Below are positions 1 to 10,147 of a DNA stretch of 64,000 nucleotides, in pieces. Origin of the DNA: Polyangium sp. 15x6 (GTDB lineage Bacteria > Myxococcota_A > Polyangia > Polyangiales > Polyangiaceae); assembly GCF_029960785.1 (NCBI RefSeq), contig NZ_JASBQE010000054.1:1-64000 (forward strand). The letters run 5' to 3'. Position numbers and translations under genes: made by a program. The first letter of the stretch is position 1, and each line of letters begins with the position of its first letter. A model generated the notes under the pieces. That model saw only the letters and a program-made list of their open reading frames with translations, did not search any database and was not told the DNA's origin.

Positions 1-122
1 GCCGTTGGAAGAACTGCGCGGAGCGCAGTTCTTCCACCCCGAGTCCAGCGCTTGCGCTGGTTCGGGTCGAGGGGCGAACAGCCCCCGCGGGGTCCGGGGC
101 AGCGCCCCGGCGCGGCGGCCCG
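1..122 (+). repeat. Dispersed composite palindromic repeat, X-type unit
   Basis: The window opens inside or at the edge of a dispersed repeat. A perfect 13-bp stem with a 3-nt loop (7-19 / GGA / 23-35) is followed by a second hairpin (45-51 / TT / 54-60), then a GGGGC...GCCCC hairpin at about 69-84 and a GGGGC-AGC-GCCCC hairpin at about 91-107. The same order of hairpins recurs at 12.5, 24.6, 44.4 and 52.8 kb. No coding content is credible. The left side is cut by the window edge, so whether it is half of an inverted pair is unknown. Confidence 0.9.
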
Positions 123-136
123 AGAGGGGGAGGAGG

Positions 137-427
137 CTACAGACGTGTGCAGCGGGTGCTCGTGCAGGCGTATCCGTCGAGGCAATCACGACCGTCCCTG
201 CAGGAGCGCTCGCAGACGCCGTCGACACAGGCATTGCCCACGCCGCAGCTCGCGTCGCTCACGCACTCGACGCAGCGGTTCTCGAGGCAGTACTGGAACG
301 CGGCGTTTTTGCCCTCGCAGTCGCCCTGGTTCGAGCACGGCACCGATTTCGGCGCGGGTGTACAAGCTGCCCCTACGAGGAGCAATCCGAGGGAAACCAC
401 GAACACGCGTGTGAAGGAAGGTTTCAC
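137..427 (-). CDS. Small cysteine-rich lipoprotein
   Basis: 96 residues starting at GTG 427, chosen because GGAGG lies 8 nt upstream; an upstream ATG at 469 would add 14 residues before the signal peptide. The N-terminus is a basic stretch, a hydrophobic core and a lipobox (GAAC, Cys at about residue 22), so the mature protein should be lipid-anchored. The remainder holds about 12 cysteines in short CxxxxxC and CVDGVC-type spacings, resembling the disulphide-rich modules common in myxobacterial surface lipoproteins. It lies downstream of kdpE on the same strand with a 139-bp gap. Function unknown. A protein of the same style is encoded at 23,364-23,708. Confidence 0.75.
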   Translation of the reverse strand: MKPSFTRVFVVSLGLLLVGAACTPAPKSVPCSNQGDCEGKNAAFQYCLENRCVECVSDASCGVGNACVDGVCERSCRDGRDCLDGYACTSTRCTRL

Positions 428-566
428 GTGGAGGACCTCCAAACGCTCGTTCGCAAAAGCAGAGAGCATGCCACGGGGGGGAGCGCGGGGATCCCGCCCG
501 CGCGCGTAGCGTCCCAGGTGGGAATTTTTCCCTGGGTGCGGGGAAATTTTCCGGTCCCCGACCGCG

Positions 567-1286
567 TCACGCCCCCGCGTCGTCCCCTCCTCGATCGCGC
601 AGCCGATACCCGACCCCTGGCTCCGTCACGAGCAATTTCGGCCGCGCGGGGTTCGCTTCGATCTTCTTGCGCAGCTCGGCCATGTGCACCCGGACGTAAT
701 GGGGCTGGTTCGCGTACGCTGGCCCCCAGACCTCCTTCAAGATGTGCTGGTGCGTCAGCACCTTGCCGGCGTTCTGCGCGAGCAGCACGAGGAGCTTGTA
801 TTCGATCGGCGTGAGGTGCACTTCCTGGCCACCCTTTTTCACCTCGCGCCGCACGAGATCGATCACGACATCCCCGATCTCGATCGTCTGCGCCCCGCTC
901 TCCGTCCCGCCCGCGCGCGCGTGCCGCAGCGCGACCCGCATCCGCGCGAGCAGCTCGTTCACGCCGAAGGGTTTTGTCAGGTAATCGTCCGCTCCCGCGT
1001 CGAGCGCGGCCACCTTGTCGTCCTCGCGCCCGCGCGCCGAGATCACGATCACGGGCATCCGGCCCCATTCGCGGATCCGGCGCGTCAGGTCGATTCCGTC
1101 GCCGTCCGGCAGGCCGAGATCGAGCAGCAAGAGCTCGGGATTGTGCGTGGTCGCGAGCATCAGCGCCTCCGTGGAGGTGCCCGCTTCGAGGAGCCGATAG
1201 CCGTGCGACGTGAGCGTCGCGCGCATGAACCTTCGCATCTGTGGTTCGTCCTCGACGATGAGGACCAGCGGGCGGACGTCGGTCAT
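567..1286 (-). CDS. kdpE: KdpE, OmpR-family response regulator of the K+ ATPase operon
   Basis: 239 residues. The receiver domain (about 1-120) shows the acidic pair EDE near residue 12, the phospho-acceptor Asp in LLLLDLGLPDG (about residue 54) and the conserved Lys in YLTKPFG (about 105). The C-terminal winged helix carries the OmpR/PhoB signature LTPIEYKLL and the GVGYRL turn at the end. It should receive phosphate from KdpD and activate kdp transcription at low K+ or high osmolarity. Its ATG overlaps the kdpD stop as ATGA, so the two are translationally coupled. It is the last gene of the operon. Confidence 0.95.
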   Translation of the reverse strand: MTDVRPLVLIVEDEPQMRRFMRATLTSHGYRLLEAGTSTEALMLATTHNPELLLLDLGLPDGDGIDLTRRIREWGRMPVIVISARGREDDKVAALDAGADDYLTKPFGVNELLARMRVALRHARAGGTESGAQTIEIGDVVIDLVRREVKKGGQEVHLTPIEYKLLVLLAQNAGKVLTHQHILKEVWGPAYANQPHYVRVHMAELRKKIEANPARPKLLVTEPGVGYRLRDRGGDDAGA

Positions 1287-3988
1287 GGCCGGGCCTCCAG
1301 CGCGTGCGCGGCGACCGTGGGGGCCACGCCGGGGATCGGGACGCGGATGCGAAAACGCGCGCCGCCCGAGGCGCGATTCTCGGCGGTGATCGTGCCGCCG
1401 TGCGCCTCGACGATCGCCTTGCAGATCGCGAGCCCGAGCCCCGCGCCGCCCGCGCCCGTGTTCCCTCCGCGGAAAAACTTCTCGAAGACCTGCGACTCGC
1501 TCCCCGGCGGGAGCCCGGGGCCCGCGTCGGCCACCTCGACGATCACCACGCCGTGCTCGCCGCGGGCGAGCACCTCGATCGGGGAGCCGGGGCTCGTGTA
1601 CCGCGCTGCATTCTCGAAGAGGTTGATGAACACCTGCTCGAAGAGTACGGGATCCACGGACAGGAGCGGTAATCCTTCGGCGAACGCGACGTTCACGGGC
1701 CGGTCCCCGAGCTTTCGTTCGAGCCGCGTCAACGCGGAGCCCACGAGCTCTTCGAGCGGCACCCATTCGCGCTTCAGCGCCACCGGGCCGGCTTCGAGGC
1801 GGGTCATGTCGAGCAGGTTCGCGACCAGCCTCTCGAGCCGCTCGGCCTCCTCGCAAATGGACTCGAGCAGCTCGGCGCGGGTGTGCGCGCCGAGCCCCCT
1901 GTCGTCGCGCAGCGCCGTGGCCGCGCCCGTGATCGCCGAGAGCGGCGTGCGGAGATCGTGCGAGACCGCCGAGAGCAGCGAGCTGCGCATTTCCTCCGTC
2001 TTCGCGCGCAGGGCGGCGGCGTTCGCCTCGCTCGTGAGCCGCACGCGCTCGAAGGCGAACGCTGCCTGCCTGCGAAACGTGTCGAGGAACGCGCGCTGCT
2101 CGGCCCCGAGCGGAGCCGCTCCTTTCGGCGCGAGCACGAGCACGCCGAGCGGCGCTCCGCGGACGGAGAGCGGAGCACAGACGACCTTCGAGCCCGGGAG
2201 CGTATCCGTGCCGAGCCCCGAAGGACGGGCGTGTTCGAAGGCCCAGCGGGCGACCGCGAGATCGGCGGAATCGAGGTTCGCCGTGGCCGGCGCGACCGCG
2301 ACCGCCCCGAGCGCGCCGTCGTCCGTCGATTGCAGCACGTGCGCGGCCGCCTCGAAGACCTGCTCGGCGTGGCGCGCGACGGCCGAGGCGACGGCCCCGG
2401 AATCGTCCGCCGCCGCGAGATCCCGGCTGAGATCGTAGAGCGCGGCCGTCCGCGCCTCGCGATGCCGCGCGTCTTGCTCCTGGCGCCGGATGCGCGCCGT
2501 CAGCTCGCTGAGGAGCAAGCTCACGCTGAACATCATGGCGAACGTCAGGAGATACCGCGCGTCGGCCACGTCGAACGTGTGCAGCGGCGGGACGAAGAAG
2601 TAATCGTAACCGGCCACCGCCAGGGCCGCCGCGAGGATGGAGGGGCCGCGCCCGAGGCGCACCGCCGCGAGCATCACGGCCAGCACGTAGAGCACTTCGA
2701 GATCGGGCACCGCGTAGATCGCGCGCACGGCCTCCGCGAGCACGGTGGTGGCCGCGACGAGCACAACGGCCCACGCGTACGCCACGGGCTGCGTCGGCTC
2801 CTTCGGCAATTCCGGCGGGGCCGGCGCCGTCTCCGCGCTCTCGCTCCCGCTGATGACGTGCACGTCCACGTCCCCGCTTCCCCGCACGACCTCGTCGAGC
2901 AGCGAGCCGCGCAGCCGGTCGCGGAGGCGCGAATGGGTCGGCTTTCCGATGATGATGCGCGTGACGTTGTGCTTGCGCGCGTAACGCAGGAGCGCCTCCG
3001 AGATGCTCGCGCCGGAGAGCCTCGTCACCGCGGCCCCGAGCGTCTCCGCGAGGCGCAGATGGGATTCGAGCCGCGCTCGATCCGCCTCGCTCGGCGCCTT
3101 CGCCGCGGGCGACGCGACGTACGCGGCGACCCACGGCGCGCGCAGGCCCGCGGCCATGCGGCTCGCCGCGCGCAAGAGCCGCCCCGAGCTCGGCGCGGGG
3201 CTGATGCACACGAGGATGCGCTCGCCGGCCGGCCACGGCGTGATCACGCCGTGCTGCTCGCGATACTCCCGCATGTCCACGTCGACGCGCTCGGCCGTGC
3301 GCCGGAGCGCGAGCTCGCGCAGCGCGAGCAGGTTGCCGCGCTGGAAGAAATGCGCCGCCGCGCGCTTCGCCTGCTCCGGCAGATACACCTTTCCTTCGCG
3401 CAGGCGCGCGAGCAGCTCCTCGGGCGCGATGTCCACGAGCTCGATCTCGTCGGCGCGATCGAGGATCGAATCGGGGATCGTCTCGCGGACCTGGATGCCC
3501 GTGATCTGCGCGACGACGTCGTTCAGGCTCTCCACGTGCTGCACGTTGACGGTCGTGAACACGTCGATGCCCGCGTCGAGCAGCTCGATCGCGTCTTGCC
3601 AGCGCTTCGCGTGCCGTGATCCGGGGACGTTCGTGTGGGCGAGCTCGTCGAGCAGGAGGAGCCCGGGCCGGCGCGCGAGCGCGGCGTCGAGATCGAGCTC
3701 CTCGAGGGTGCGCCCGCGATAGTCGACCTCGCGCCGCGGCAAGACGTCGAGCCCCTCGAGCAGGGCTTTCGTCTCCGCGCGCCCGTGCGTCTCGACGATC
3801 CCGGCGACGACGTCGACCTTCTGCTCGAGCGCCCGCTCGCGCGCGACCTGCAGCATGCGGAACGTCTTCCCGACGCCGGGGGCGAACCCGAAGAAGATAC
3901 GCAGCCGCGCGCGTTTTTCGCGTCCCTCTTCTTCGTTCGCCCGGCGGACGAGCGCGTCGGGATCGGGTCGGCTATCGGGATCGGTCAT
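1283..3988 (-). CDS. kdpD: KdpD, osmosensitive K+ channel sensor histidine kinase
   Basis: 901 residues, close to the family norm of about 890. Order: N-terminal KdpD domain with Walker [10 protein letters not shown] (about 34-42) and the [10 protein letters not shown] segment; a universal-stress-protein-like domain (about 250-375); four closely spaced membrane helices (about 400-500) with the DYFFVPP motif; a GAF-like region; the HisKA phosphorylation site SHDLRTPL; and an HATPase domain with the N box (NLFENAARY), GPGLPP and GLGLAI motifs. It senses K+ limitation and phosphorylates KdpE. The start overlaps the kdpC stop by 4 nt. Confidence 0.96.
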   Translation of the reverse strand: MTDPDSRPDPDALVRRANEEEGREKRARLRIFFGFAPGVGKTFRMLQVARERALEQKVDVVAGIVETHGRAETKALLEGLDVLPRREVDYRGRTLEELDLDAALARRPGLLLLDELAHTNVPGSRHAKRWQDAIELLDAGIDVFTTVNVQHVESLNDVVAQITGIQVRETIPDSILDRADEIELVDIAPEELLARLREGKVYLPEQAKRAAAHFFQRGNLLALRELALRRTAERVDVDMREYREQHGVITPWPAGERILVCISPAPSSGRLLRAASRMAAGLRAPWVAAYVASPAAKAPSEADRARLESHLRLAETLGAAVTRLSGASISEALLRYARKHNVTRIIIGKPTHSRLRDRLRGSLLDEVVRGSGDVDVHVISGSESAETAPAPPELPKEPTQPVAYAWAVVLVAATTVLAEAVRAIYAVPDLEVLYVLAVMLAAVRLGRGPSILAAALAVAGYDYFFVPPLHTFDVADARYLLTFAMMFSVSLLLSELTARIRRQEQDARHREARTAALYDLSRDLAAADDSGAVASAVARHAEQVFEAAAHVLQSTDDGALGAVAVAPATANLDSADLAVARWAFEHARPSGLGTDTLPGSKVVCAPLSVRGAPLGVLVLAPKGAAPLGAEQRAFLDTFRRQAAFAFERVRLTSEANAAALRAKTEEMRSSLLSAVSHDLRTPLSAITGAATALRDDRGLGAHTRAELLESICEEAERLERLVANLLDMTRLEAGPVALKREWVPLEELVGSALTRLERKLGDRPVNVAFAEGLPLLSVDPVLFEQVFINLFENAARYTSPGSPIEVLARGEHGVVIVEVADAGPGLPPGSESQVFEKFFRGGNTGAGGAGLGLAICKAIVEAHGGTITAENRASGGARFRIRVPIPGVAPTVAAHALEARP

Positions 3989-4566
3989 GGACGAGCTTCC
4001 GCGTGATCGAGAGCGAGGTTCAGGCGTAACACGTTCACGCGCGGCTCGCCGAGGACGCCGAGGGCGCGGTCTTCCACGTGCGCGTCGACGAGGGCACGGA
4101 CGCGCGCCTCGTCGAGCCCACGGGCGCGCGCGACGCGGGCGGCCTGGAAATGGGCGGCGTTTGGCGAGATGTGCGGGTCGAGGCCGCTGCCCGAGGCCGT
4201 GACGAGGTCGACGGGGATCGGCGCGGTGTTCCCCGGATCCGCCTCGCGGAGCGCCGTGATTCGCGCCGCGACGGCGTCTCGCAGCGCCGGGTTCGTCGGA
4301 CCGAGGTTCGAACCGCTCGACGCCGCTGCATTGTAGGGGTGGCTCGGCGTCGCCGACGGGCGCCCCCAGAAATACCGCGCATCATCGAACGGCTGCCCGA
4401 TCAGCTCGGAGCCGACCACGCGTTCTCCCTCGCGGATCAGGCTGCCATTCGCCTGCGCCGGAAACGCCGCGCGAGCGACCGCGGTGACGAGCAGCGGATA
4501 CAGCACACCCGTGAGCAGCGTGAACAGGGCGAGCAGCGTGATCGCGGGGCGGAGGAGCGATTTCAT
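3985..4566 (-). CDS. kdpC: KdpC, small subunit of the K+-transporting ATPase
   Basis: 193 residues, typical size. There is one N-terminal membrane helix (about 7-32) followed by a periplasmic-type domain with the family motifs [24 protein letters not shown] and LDPHISP. KdpC stabilises the KdpFABC complex and assists ATP binding by KdpB. It sits 12 nt after kdpB and overlaps kdpD by 4 nt. Confidence 0.96.
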   Translation of the reverse strand: MKSLLRPAITLLALFTLLTGVLYPLLVTAVARAAFPAQANGSLIREGERVVGSELIGQPFDDARYFWGRPSATPSHPYNAAASSGSNLGPTNPALRDAVAARITALREADPGNTAPIPVDLVTASGSGLDPHISPNAAHFQAARVARARGLDEARVRALVDAHVEDRALGVLGEPRVNVLRLNLALDHAEARP

Positions 4567-4578
4567 CTTCGATTCCTT

Positions 4579-6654
4579 TCAACCGACGCCGAGGGCCGCG
4601 AGCACGAGGTCGATGAGCTTGATGCACGGGAACGGCAGCACCACGCCGCCGAGGCCGTACACCAGCAAATTCCGCCGGAGGAGCGCGGGCGCGGGCGCCG
4701 GCCGGTAACGAATGCCGCGGAGCGCGATGGGCACGAGCGCGATGATGACGAGCGCATTGAAGATCACGGCCGACAGGATGGCCGTGGCCGGCGAATGCAG
4801 CCGCATCACGTTCAGCGCGCCGAGCGCGGGGTACGTCGCGGCGAACGCGGCCGGGATGATGGCGAAATACTTCGAGACGTCGTTCGCGATGCTGAACGTC
4901 GTCAGCGCGCCGCGCGTCATGAGCATCTGCTTTCCGATCTCCACGATGGCGAGCAGCTTCGTCGGATTGGAGTCGAGATCCACCATGTTCCCGGCCTCCT
5001 TCGCGGCTTGTGTGCCCGTGTTCATGGCCACGGCCACGTCCGCCTGCGCGAGCGCCGGGGCGTCGTTCGTCCCGTCGCCCGTCATCGCGACGAGGTGCCC
5101 GTCCCGCTGATACGAGCGGATCATGGAGAGCTTTTGCTCGGGCGTCGCCTCGGCGAGGAAATCGTCCACGCCCGCCTCGGCCGCGATCGCCGCGGCGGTG
5201 AGGGGGTTGTCCCCGGTGATCATCACCGTGCGAATGCCGATGCGGCGCAGCTGTGCGAATCGCTCCTGGATCCCGCCCTTCACGATGTCCTTGAGCTGCA
5301 CCACGCCGAGCACCCGCGCTCCCTCGGAGACGACGAGCGGCGTCGATCCCTGCTTCGCGACCTCGTCCACGATCTGCCGCACCTCGGCCGGGACCCGCCC
5401 GCCCTGCGCCTCGACGAAATGCGTGATGGCATCGGTCGCGCCTTTCCGGATGCGGAGTCCATCGAGATCGACCCCGCTCATCCGCGTCTGCGCCGTGAAG
5501 GGCACGAACGTCGCGCCGAGCGCGTGCACGTCCCGACCGCGCAGCGAAAAGCGCTCCTTCGCCAGCACCACGATGCTGCGACCCTCCGGCGTCTCGTCCG
5601 CGAGCGACGAGAGCTGCGCCGCGTCCGCGAGCTCGCCCTCCTGGATGCCGGGCGCGGGCAAAAACGCCGTCGCCTGACGATTGCCGAGCGTGATCGTGCC
5701 CGTCTTGTCGAGCAGGAGCACGGTCACGTCTCCGGCCGCCTCGACCGCGCGCCCCGACGTCGCGATCACGTTCGCCTGGACCATTCGATCCATCCCCGCG
5801 ATGCCGATCGCGGAGAGCAGACCGCCGATCGTCGTGGGAATGAGGCAGACGAGCAACGCGCAGAGCACGGTGAGGCTCACGGGCGCGCCTTGCCCGGAGC
5901 TCTGCACGGCGTATTTCGAGAACGGCAGAAGCGTCACGGTCGCGAGCAGAAAAACGATGGTCAAGGCCGCGAGCAGGATGTCGAGCGCGATCTCGTTCGG
6001 CGTCTTCTTCCGCTTGGCCCCCTCGACCATCGCGATCATGCGGTCGAGGAAGGTCTCGCCTGCGTTCTCGGTGATGCGCACGATGAGCCAGTCCGAGAGC
6101 ACGCGTGTCCCGCCGGTGACGGCGCTGCGGTCCCCGCCGCTCTCGCGAATGACCGGCGCGCTCTCGCCCGTGATGGCGCTCTCGTCGACCGACGCGACAC
6201 CCTCGAGCACCTCGCCGTCGCTCGGAATGGTATTTCCCGCTTCGACGAGCACGATGTCACCGCGGCGGAGCGTCGAGGAGTCCACTTCGGCGCGCGGCGC
6301 GTCGAGCCGAGGTGTATCCAGGCGCTTGGCGCTCACGTTCCTGCGCGTTTTTCGGAGCGCATCGGCCTGCGCCTTGCCGCGCCCTTCGGCCATCGCCTCG
6401 GCGAAATTCGCGAAGAGGACGGTGAACCAGAGCCAGAGCGAAACGGCGAGGATGAACCCCGCGGGCGCTTCGCCGTGTCCGGTGATCGCCGCGTGAAGGA
6501 ACAGCACCGTGGTGAAGGCGCTGCCGACCTCCACGACGAACATGACCGGGTTCTTGATCATGCGCCGTGGATCGAGCTTTCGGAAGGCATCCACGGCCGC
6601 GCGGCCGACGATGGCGCGCTCGAAGAGCGGACGAGCCTGGGTTCGGGTCGTCAT
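4579..6654 (-). CDS. kdpB: KdpB, P-type ATPase subunit of the K+ transporter
   Basis: 691 residues from ATG 6654. A farther ATG at 6678 would overlap kdpA, whereas 6654 has GGAG a few bases upstream. P-type ATPase hallmarks are all present: TGES (actuator), the DKTGT phosphorylation site, [11 protein letters not shown] (hinge), and the Kdp-specific segment on [11 protein letters not shown]-type helices. It hydrolyses ATP to drive K+ through KdpA. The gene is intact, with no missing catalytic residue. Confidence 0.97.
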   Translation of the reverse strand: MTTRTQARPLFERAIVGRAAVDAFRKLDPRRMIKNPVMFVVEVGSAFTTVLFLHAAITGHGEAPAGFILAVSLWLWFTVLFANFAEAMAEGRGKAQADALRKTRRNVSAKRLDTPRLDAPRAEVDSSTLRRGDIVLVEAGNTIPSDGEVLEGVASVDESAITGESAPVIRESGGDRSAVTGGTRVLSDWLIVRITENAGETFLDRMIAMVEGAKRKKTPNEIALDILLAALTIVFLLATVTLLPFSKYAVQSSGQGAPVSLTVLCALLVCLIPTTIGGLLSAIGIAGMDRMVQANVIATSGRAVEAAGDVTVLLLDKTGTITLGNRQATAFLPAPGIQEGELADAAQLSSLADETPEGRSIVVLAKERFSLRGRDVHALGATFVPFTAQTRMSGVDLDGLRIRKGATDAITHFVEAQGGRVPAEVRQIVDEVAKQGSTPLVVSEGARVLGVVQLKDIVKGGIQERFAQLRRIGIRTVMITGDNPLTAAAIAAEAGVDDFLAEATPEQKLSMIRSYQRDGHLVAMTGDGTNDAPALAQADVAVAMNTGTQAAKEAGNMVDLDSNPTKLLAIVEIGKQMLMTRGALTTFSIANDVSKYFAIIPAAFAATYPALGALNVMRLHSPATAILSAVIFNALVIIALVPIALRGIRYRPAPAPALLRRNLLVYGLGGVVLPFPCIKLIDLVLAALGVG

Positions 6655-6667
6655 GATGGGGCTCCAA

Positions 6668-8413
6668 TCACCTTGCAAACAGGGAGAGATGCTCGACGAT
6701 CGGGCCGAGCGCGAGCGCCGGGACGAACGTCAGCGCACCGACGAGCAGAATGGTCCCGACGAGCAAAAGCACGAAGAGCGGCGTGTGCGTGGGCAGCGTC
6801 CCCGCGCTCGCGGGGACGAGCTTTTTGCGCGCGAGAGACCCCGCGATGGCGAGCACGGGGACGATGATCCAGTAACGACCGATCAGCATGCAGAGGCCGA
6901 TCGCCGTCGCGTAAAACGTCCCGCTCACGGTCAGCCCGCCGAACGCGGAGCCGTTGTTGTTCGCGCCGGACGCGAATGCATACAGCATCTCGCTGAACCC
7001 ATGGGCGCCGGGGTTTCCGAGGGCCGACGTCCCCGCGGGCGTGGCGCTCGCGAGGCCCGTGCCGACGAGCACCGCCGCCGCCGGGAGCAGGATGACGAGC
7101 GAGGCCATTTTCATCTCGAACGCCTCGATCTTCTTGCCGAGGTACTCCGGCGTGCGCCCGACCATCAGCCCCGCGATGAACACGGCGATGACCGCGTACA
7201 TGAGCATCCCGTAGAGCCCCGAGCCCGCGCCGCCGAACACGATCTCGCCGAGCTGCATGAGCCACATCGGCACGAGGCCGCCGAGCGGCGTGAAGCTGTC
7301 GTGCATGGCATTGACGGATCCATTCGAGGCCGCGGTCGTCGCGGTCGCCCAGAGCGCGCTGTCGACGATTCCAAACCTCGCTTCCTTGCCCTCCATGTTC
7401 CCGCCCGGCTGGAGCAAGCTCGCGCCTTGATCGACGCCGAGGCTCGAAAGGACGGGATTTCCGTGCTGCTCAGCGGCCGTGGCGACGACGAGCAGGGGCA
7501 CGAAGATCAGGAGCATCGCGGCGAAGACGGCGTGGCCCTGCCGTTTGTCCTTCACCATCGCGCCGAACGTGAAGCAGAGCGCGGCGGGGACGAGCAGGAG
7601 CGAGAGCATCTCCACGAGGTTCGTGACGGCGTTCGGGTTCTCGAACGGGTGCGCCGAGTTCGCATTGAAAAAACCGCCGCCGTTCGTCCCGAGCTGCTTG
7701 ATGGCGACCTGCGAAGCGGCGGGCCCGAGCGCGAGGATTTGCCGGGTGACGGCGGCCCCGTCGCTCGACGAGGTCGGATCGAGCAAGTCCGCGACGTGGC
7801 TCCCGGCGAACGTCTGCACGACGCCCTGCGAGACGAGCACGAGCGCGACGATGACGGAGAGCGGCAAGAGCACGTAGAGCGTGCTCCGCGTGAGATCGAC
7901 CCAGAAGTTCCCGATGCCGTCGGCCGTGCGCCGCGTAAAACCTCGCACCAATGCGACGAGCACCGCCATGCCCGTGGCCGCGGAGACGAAGTTCTGCACG
8001 GTGAGCCCGAGCATCTGCGTCAGGTGCGACAGCGTCGTTTCCCCTGCGTACGCTTGCCAGTTCGTGTTGCTCGCGAAGCTCACGGCCGTGTTCCAGGAGA
8101 CCTCCGGGGACACCGCGCCGAACCCGGCCGGGTTCAGGGGAAGGACGGCTTGCAATCGCTGGAGCCCGTATACGACGACGAGGCCGACGAGATTGAACAG
8201 GAGGACGGCCGCGGCATACCGAGGAAAAGGCATGTCCTCGCCTTCGCGGATCCCCGCGGCGCGATAGAAGAGCCGCTCGACCGGCCCGAAGACACGCGCG
8301 GCGAGCTTGGCTTCCCCCGTGTAGACCCTCGCCATGTAGGAGCCGAGCGGGACGGCGAGCGCGACGAGCACGAGCAGATAGAGGCCGCATCGAAAAAGGG
8401 CGTTTTCGATCAC
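6668..8413 (-). CDS. kdpA: KdpA, K+-binding and translocating subunit
   Basis: 581 residues with about ten membrane helices. Superfamily-of-K+-transporter selectivity-filter-like segments are visible, including GTNGGGFF with the following [12 protein letters not shown] and the N-terminal segment around [13 protein letters not shown]. The start is GTG at 8413, overlapping the kdpF stop as GTGA. It forms the K+ path of the high-affinity KdpFABC complex in the inner membrane. Confidence 0.97.
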   Translation of the reverse strand: MIENALFRCGLYLLVLVALAVPLGSYMARVYTGEAKLAARVFGPVERLFYRAAGIREGEDMPFPRYAAAVLLFNLVGLVVVYGLQRLQAVLPLNPAGFGAVSPEVSWNTAVSFASNTNWQAYAGETTLSHLTQMLGLTVQNFVSAATGMAVLVALVRGFTRRTADGIGNFWVDLTRSTLYVLLPLSVIVALVLVSQGVVQTFAGSHVADLLDPTSSSDGAAVTRQILALGPAASQVAIKQLGTNGGGFFNANSAHPFENPNAVTNLVEMLSLLLVPAALCFTFGAMVKDKRQGHAVFAAMLLIFVPLLVVATAAEQHGNPVLSSLGVDQGASLLQPGGNMEGKEARFGIVDSALWATATTAASNGSVNAMHDSFTPLGGLVPMWLMQLGEIVFGGAGSGLYGMLMYAVIAVFIAGLMVGRTPEYLGKKIEAFEMKMASLVILLPAAAVLVGTGLASATPAGTSALGNPGAHGFSEMLYAFASGANNNGSAFGGLTVSGTFYATAIGLCMLIGRYWIIVPVLAIAGSLARKKLVPASAGTLPTHTPLFVLLLVGTILLVGALTFVPALALGPIVEHLSLFAR

Positions 8414-8502
8414 GACAGCTTCTCCGGATAGAGCAGCGCGAACAGGAGGTATGCGAAGAGAAGGGCGGCGAGGACGCCGCCGAGGTTCGTCAAGGTCGCC
8501 AT
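8410..8502 (-). CDS. kdpF: KdpF, 30-residue membrane subunit
   Basis: 30 residues, one hydrophobic helix (GVLAALLFAYLLFALLY) ending in the family signature YPEKL. KdpF stabilises the Kdp complex. The stop overlaps the kdpA GTG start. Too short to be found by most ORF callers, but position and the C-terminal motif make the call firm. Confidence 0.93.
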   Translation of the reverse strand: MATLTNLGGVLAALLFAYLLFALLYPEKLS

Positions 8503-8506
8503 GGCG

Positions 8507-8587
8507 TCAGACTTTCTCGCAGAGCCGCACGAAGCCCCACGACATCAGGAAAAACGCGGCCGTGATGGCCAGGAAAACGGCGTCCAT
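8507..8587 (-). CDS. 26-residue membrane peptide upstream of kdpF
   Basis: ATG 8587 to TGA 8507 encodes a 26-residue single-helix peptide (AFFLMSWGFVRLCEK at its end) with only 4 nt before the kdpF start. The hydrophobic helix followed by Arg-Leu-Cys-Glu-Lys fits a small bitopic membrane protein. From general knowledge, small unnamed ORFs do occur just upstream of kdpF in other Kdp operons; I infer an accessory subunit but cannot show it. Confidence 0.6.
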   Translation of the reverse strand: MDAVFLAITAAFFLMSWGFVRLCEKV

Positions 8588-8590
8588 GCA

Positions 8591-8839
8591 TCAACTCCTC
8601 TCGCGTCGTCCGCCGTGGCGGAGGCGCGTGACGTACGAGCCCACGAGGCCCCGGAGGGCCAGGATCGAAATCAACACGCCGAGCGTGCCCACGGAGCCAA
8701 AGGGCGCCGGCTGGCCGGCCTCGTACACGATGAGCAGGAGCCCGAGGCCGAGCCATGTCCAGAGCAGGCTCCTCTGTTCCGCGCTCTCGTCGGGATCGGA
8801 ATCGATTCCAGATGATTCGTCGTTTCGGTACGGATTCAT
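8591..8839 (-). CDS. 82-residue two-helix membrane protein of the kdp operon
   Basis: 82 residues. An acidic, hydrophilic N-terminus (about 1-22) is followed by two hydrophobic segments (about 25-41 and 49-72) and a basic tail RLRHGGRRERS. It begins 2 nt after the porin stop and ends 3 nt before the 26-residue peptide, so it is clearly part of the kdp transcript. Not a family I recognise; a K+-ATPase accessory or assembly role is inference from position only. Confidence 0.7.
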   Translation of the reverse strand: MNPYRNDESSGIDSDPDESAEQRSLLWTWLGLGLLLIVYEAGQPAPFGSVGTLGVLISILALRGLVGSYVTRLRHGGRRERS

Positions 8840-8841
8840 CG

Positions 8842-10008
8842 TCAAAACCACGTCGTCGCGCCGAGCGTGACGGTGTCCTGGGCATTGCGGTTCGGGACGA
8901 ACGGCGCGTCCACGCCGTTGCCCGTGACCTCGCCGCCGAAATACATGTCCCCCGCCGCGTGATCGTGGCGATATTCGAGCCGGAAGGAGGCTCGCTCGTG
9001 CGGCCGGAAGTCCGCCGTCGCCGTGCCGGACGCGACCCAGGAGACCGGCCAGAAGAGGGCCGCGGCTGCGCCCTCCTCGCGGCGGGGCACGCGCTCGTGG
9101 AACGCGTCGCCCCGCGCCGCGAGATAGAGCTTGTCCGAGACGCGGACCCGCGCGTAGAGCGCGCCCGCGATCCAGGCGCTCGTCCCGAAATGATTGGGCT
9201 CCGTCCCGCCATTGAGGTGGGCGATGAGCGAGAGCCGGTCCGTCGGGTGGACGGTCGCGTGCGCGTCCACGAGGTGCCGCCACGCGCGGCCCTCGGGGGC
9301 GCCGCGGGGCCGCTCCACGCCCGTGAAATAGAGCAGCGACAGCGCGAGTTTGTCCGGCCGCGTGTACGTCACCTGCGCCGCCAGCGATTTCTCGTCGTTG
9401 TTGTCGACGACGCTGTTCCAGCCGTTGTAACAGGCGAGCGTCAAGGCCCAGGCGTCGCTCAGCGGATACGTGACGCGCGCGCCCGTGTGGTAAAACGGAA
9501 GCCCGAAAAACAGATTCGAGCGAGAAAAGTTCCAGCTGTCCCGAACGGCCATCGCCTCGGGGCCGATCGGCGAGAGGAAGAGGCCGGCCTGGACGAGGAG
9601 CCCGCGCCCGATGTCGAACCGATACCCGGCATAGGCTTGCTGGACGTACTTCCAGAGCTCCGCGCTCGTGGCGTTCGTGCCGCTCGCGCCCGCGAGCGCC
9701 GGCTCGGCGAGATAATACGTGCTCGGCGTGTGGCCGACCTGGAGCGCCACGAGCCCCACGAGCCGATCCACGTCCCAGGACGCGGAGAGCGCGACGTTCG
9801 AGAGCGTGAACGTGTTGTGGCGATTGTCGAACCCCCTGAAATGGGTGATACCATTCGAGGGCGCTCCGAAGTTCCACTGGTAGAAGCCTTCCGCATATCC
9901 GCCGAGCTGGAACGTGGCGGGGGGCTGTGCCTCGTCCGCGTGAGCCCCATGGACGGAGCCGAGGAGCAGATGCGTGGCGGCCAGGAGAGCGCAACCATGA
10001 CGGGTCAT
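8842..10008 (-). CDS. Outer-membrane beta-barrel protein (porin) heading the kdp operon
   Basis: 388 residues from ATG 10008, chosen because MTRHG begins a good signal peptide (cleavage after GAHA) and because the longer ATG at 10,083 would run through the candidate promoter repeat. The mature protein is a run of amphipathic beta strands (FQLGGYAEGFYQWNFG at the start, Phe at the C-terminus), typical of barrels assembled by BamA. It resembles BBP2-type porins. As first gene of the kdp operon it is probably induced at low K+, perhaps to let K+ through the outer membrane. Confidence 0.85.
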   Translation of the reverse strand: MTRHGCALLAATHLLLGSVHGAHADEAQPPATFQLGGYAEGFYQWNFGAPSNGITHFRGFDNRHNTFTLSNVALSASWDVDRLVGLVALQVGHTPSTYYLAEPALAGASGTNATSAELWKYVQQAYAGYRFDIGRGLLVQAGLFLSPIGPEAMAVRDSWNFSRSNLFFGLPFYHTGARVTYPLSDAWALTLACYNGWNSVVDNNDEKSLAAQVTYTRPDKLALSLLYFTGVERPRGAPEGRAWRHLVDAHATVHPTDRLSLIAHLNGGTEPNHFGTSAWIAGALYARVRVSDKLYLAARGDAFHERVPRREEGAAAALFWPVSWVASGTATADFRPHERASFRLEYRHDHAAGDMYFGGEVTGNGVDAPFVPNRNAQDTVTLGATTWF

Positions 10009-10029
10009 GCCGGCGAGCTGCATGCCCTG

Positions 10030-10096
10030 TGTATAGGGCGTTCCGCGTAACGGAGACGTCAAGGTCCGCCGCCCGGGTATCAAGAAAGTATCAAGA
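10030..10096 (-). promoter_or_regulatory. Candidate kdp promoter with tandem KdpE-type half sites
   Basis: Two identical 9-mers GTATCAAGA at 10,077-10,085 and 10,088-10,096 repeat with an 11-bp period, one helical turn, as expected for OmpR/KdpE dimers binding head to tail. Reading toward the porin, they lie upstream of a TTGACG (10,062-10,057) and a TATACA (10,035-10,030), although the 21-bp spacer is longer than ideal. The repeat is seen directly; the assignment to KdpE is inference from location. Confidence 0.55.
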
Positions 10097-10147
10097 TTGC
10101 GCGCGCGACGTTGGGGCCGTTCCGGATGGGGTTACGCTTCGCGCCCC

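Noticed and set aside
1-122. Rho-independent terminators as the sole meaning of the repeats
   Set aside because: No T tract follows the hairpins, and copies lie in divergent as well as convergent and tandem gaps.
567-3236. 889-residue minus-strand ORF across kdpD and kdpE
   Set aside because: It is kdpE extended upstream in a wrong frame through kdpD; Arg/Ala-rich shadow typical of GC3-biased DNA.
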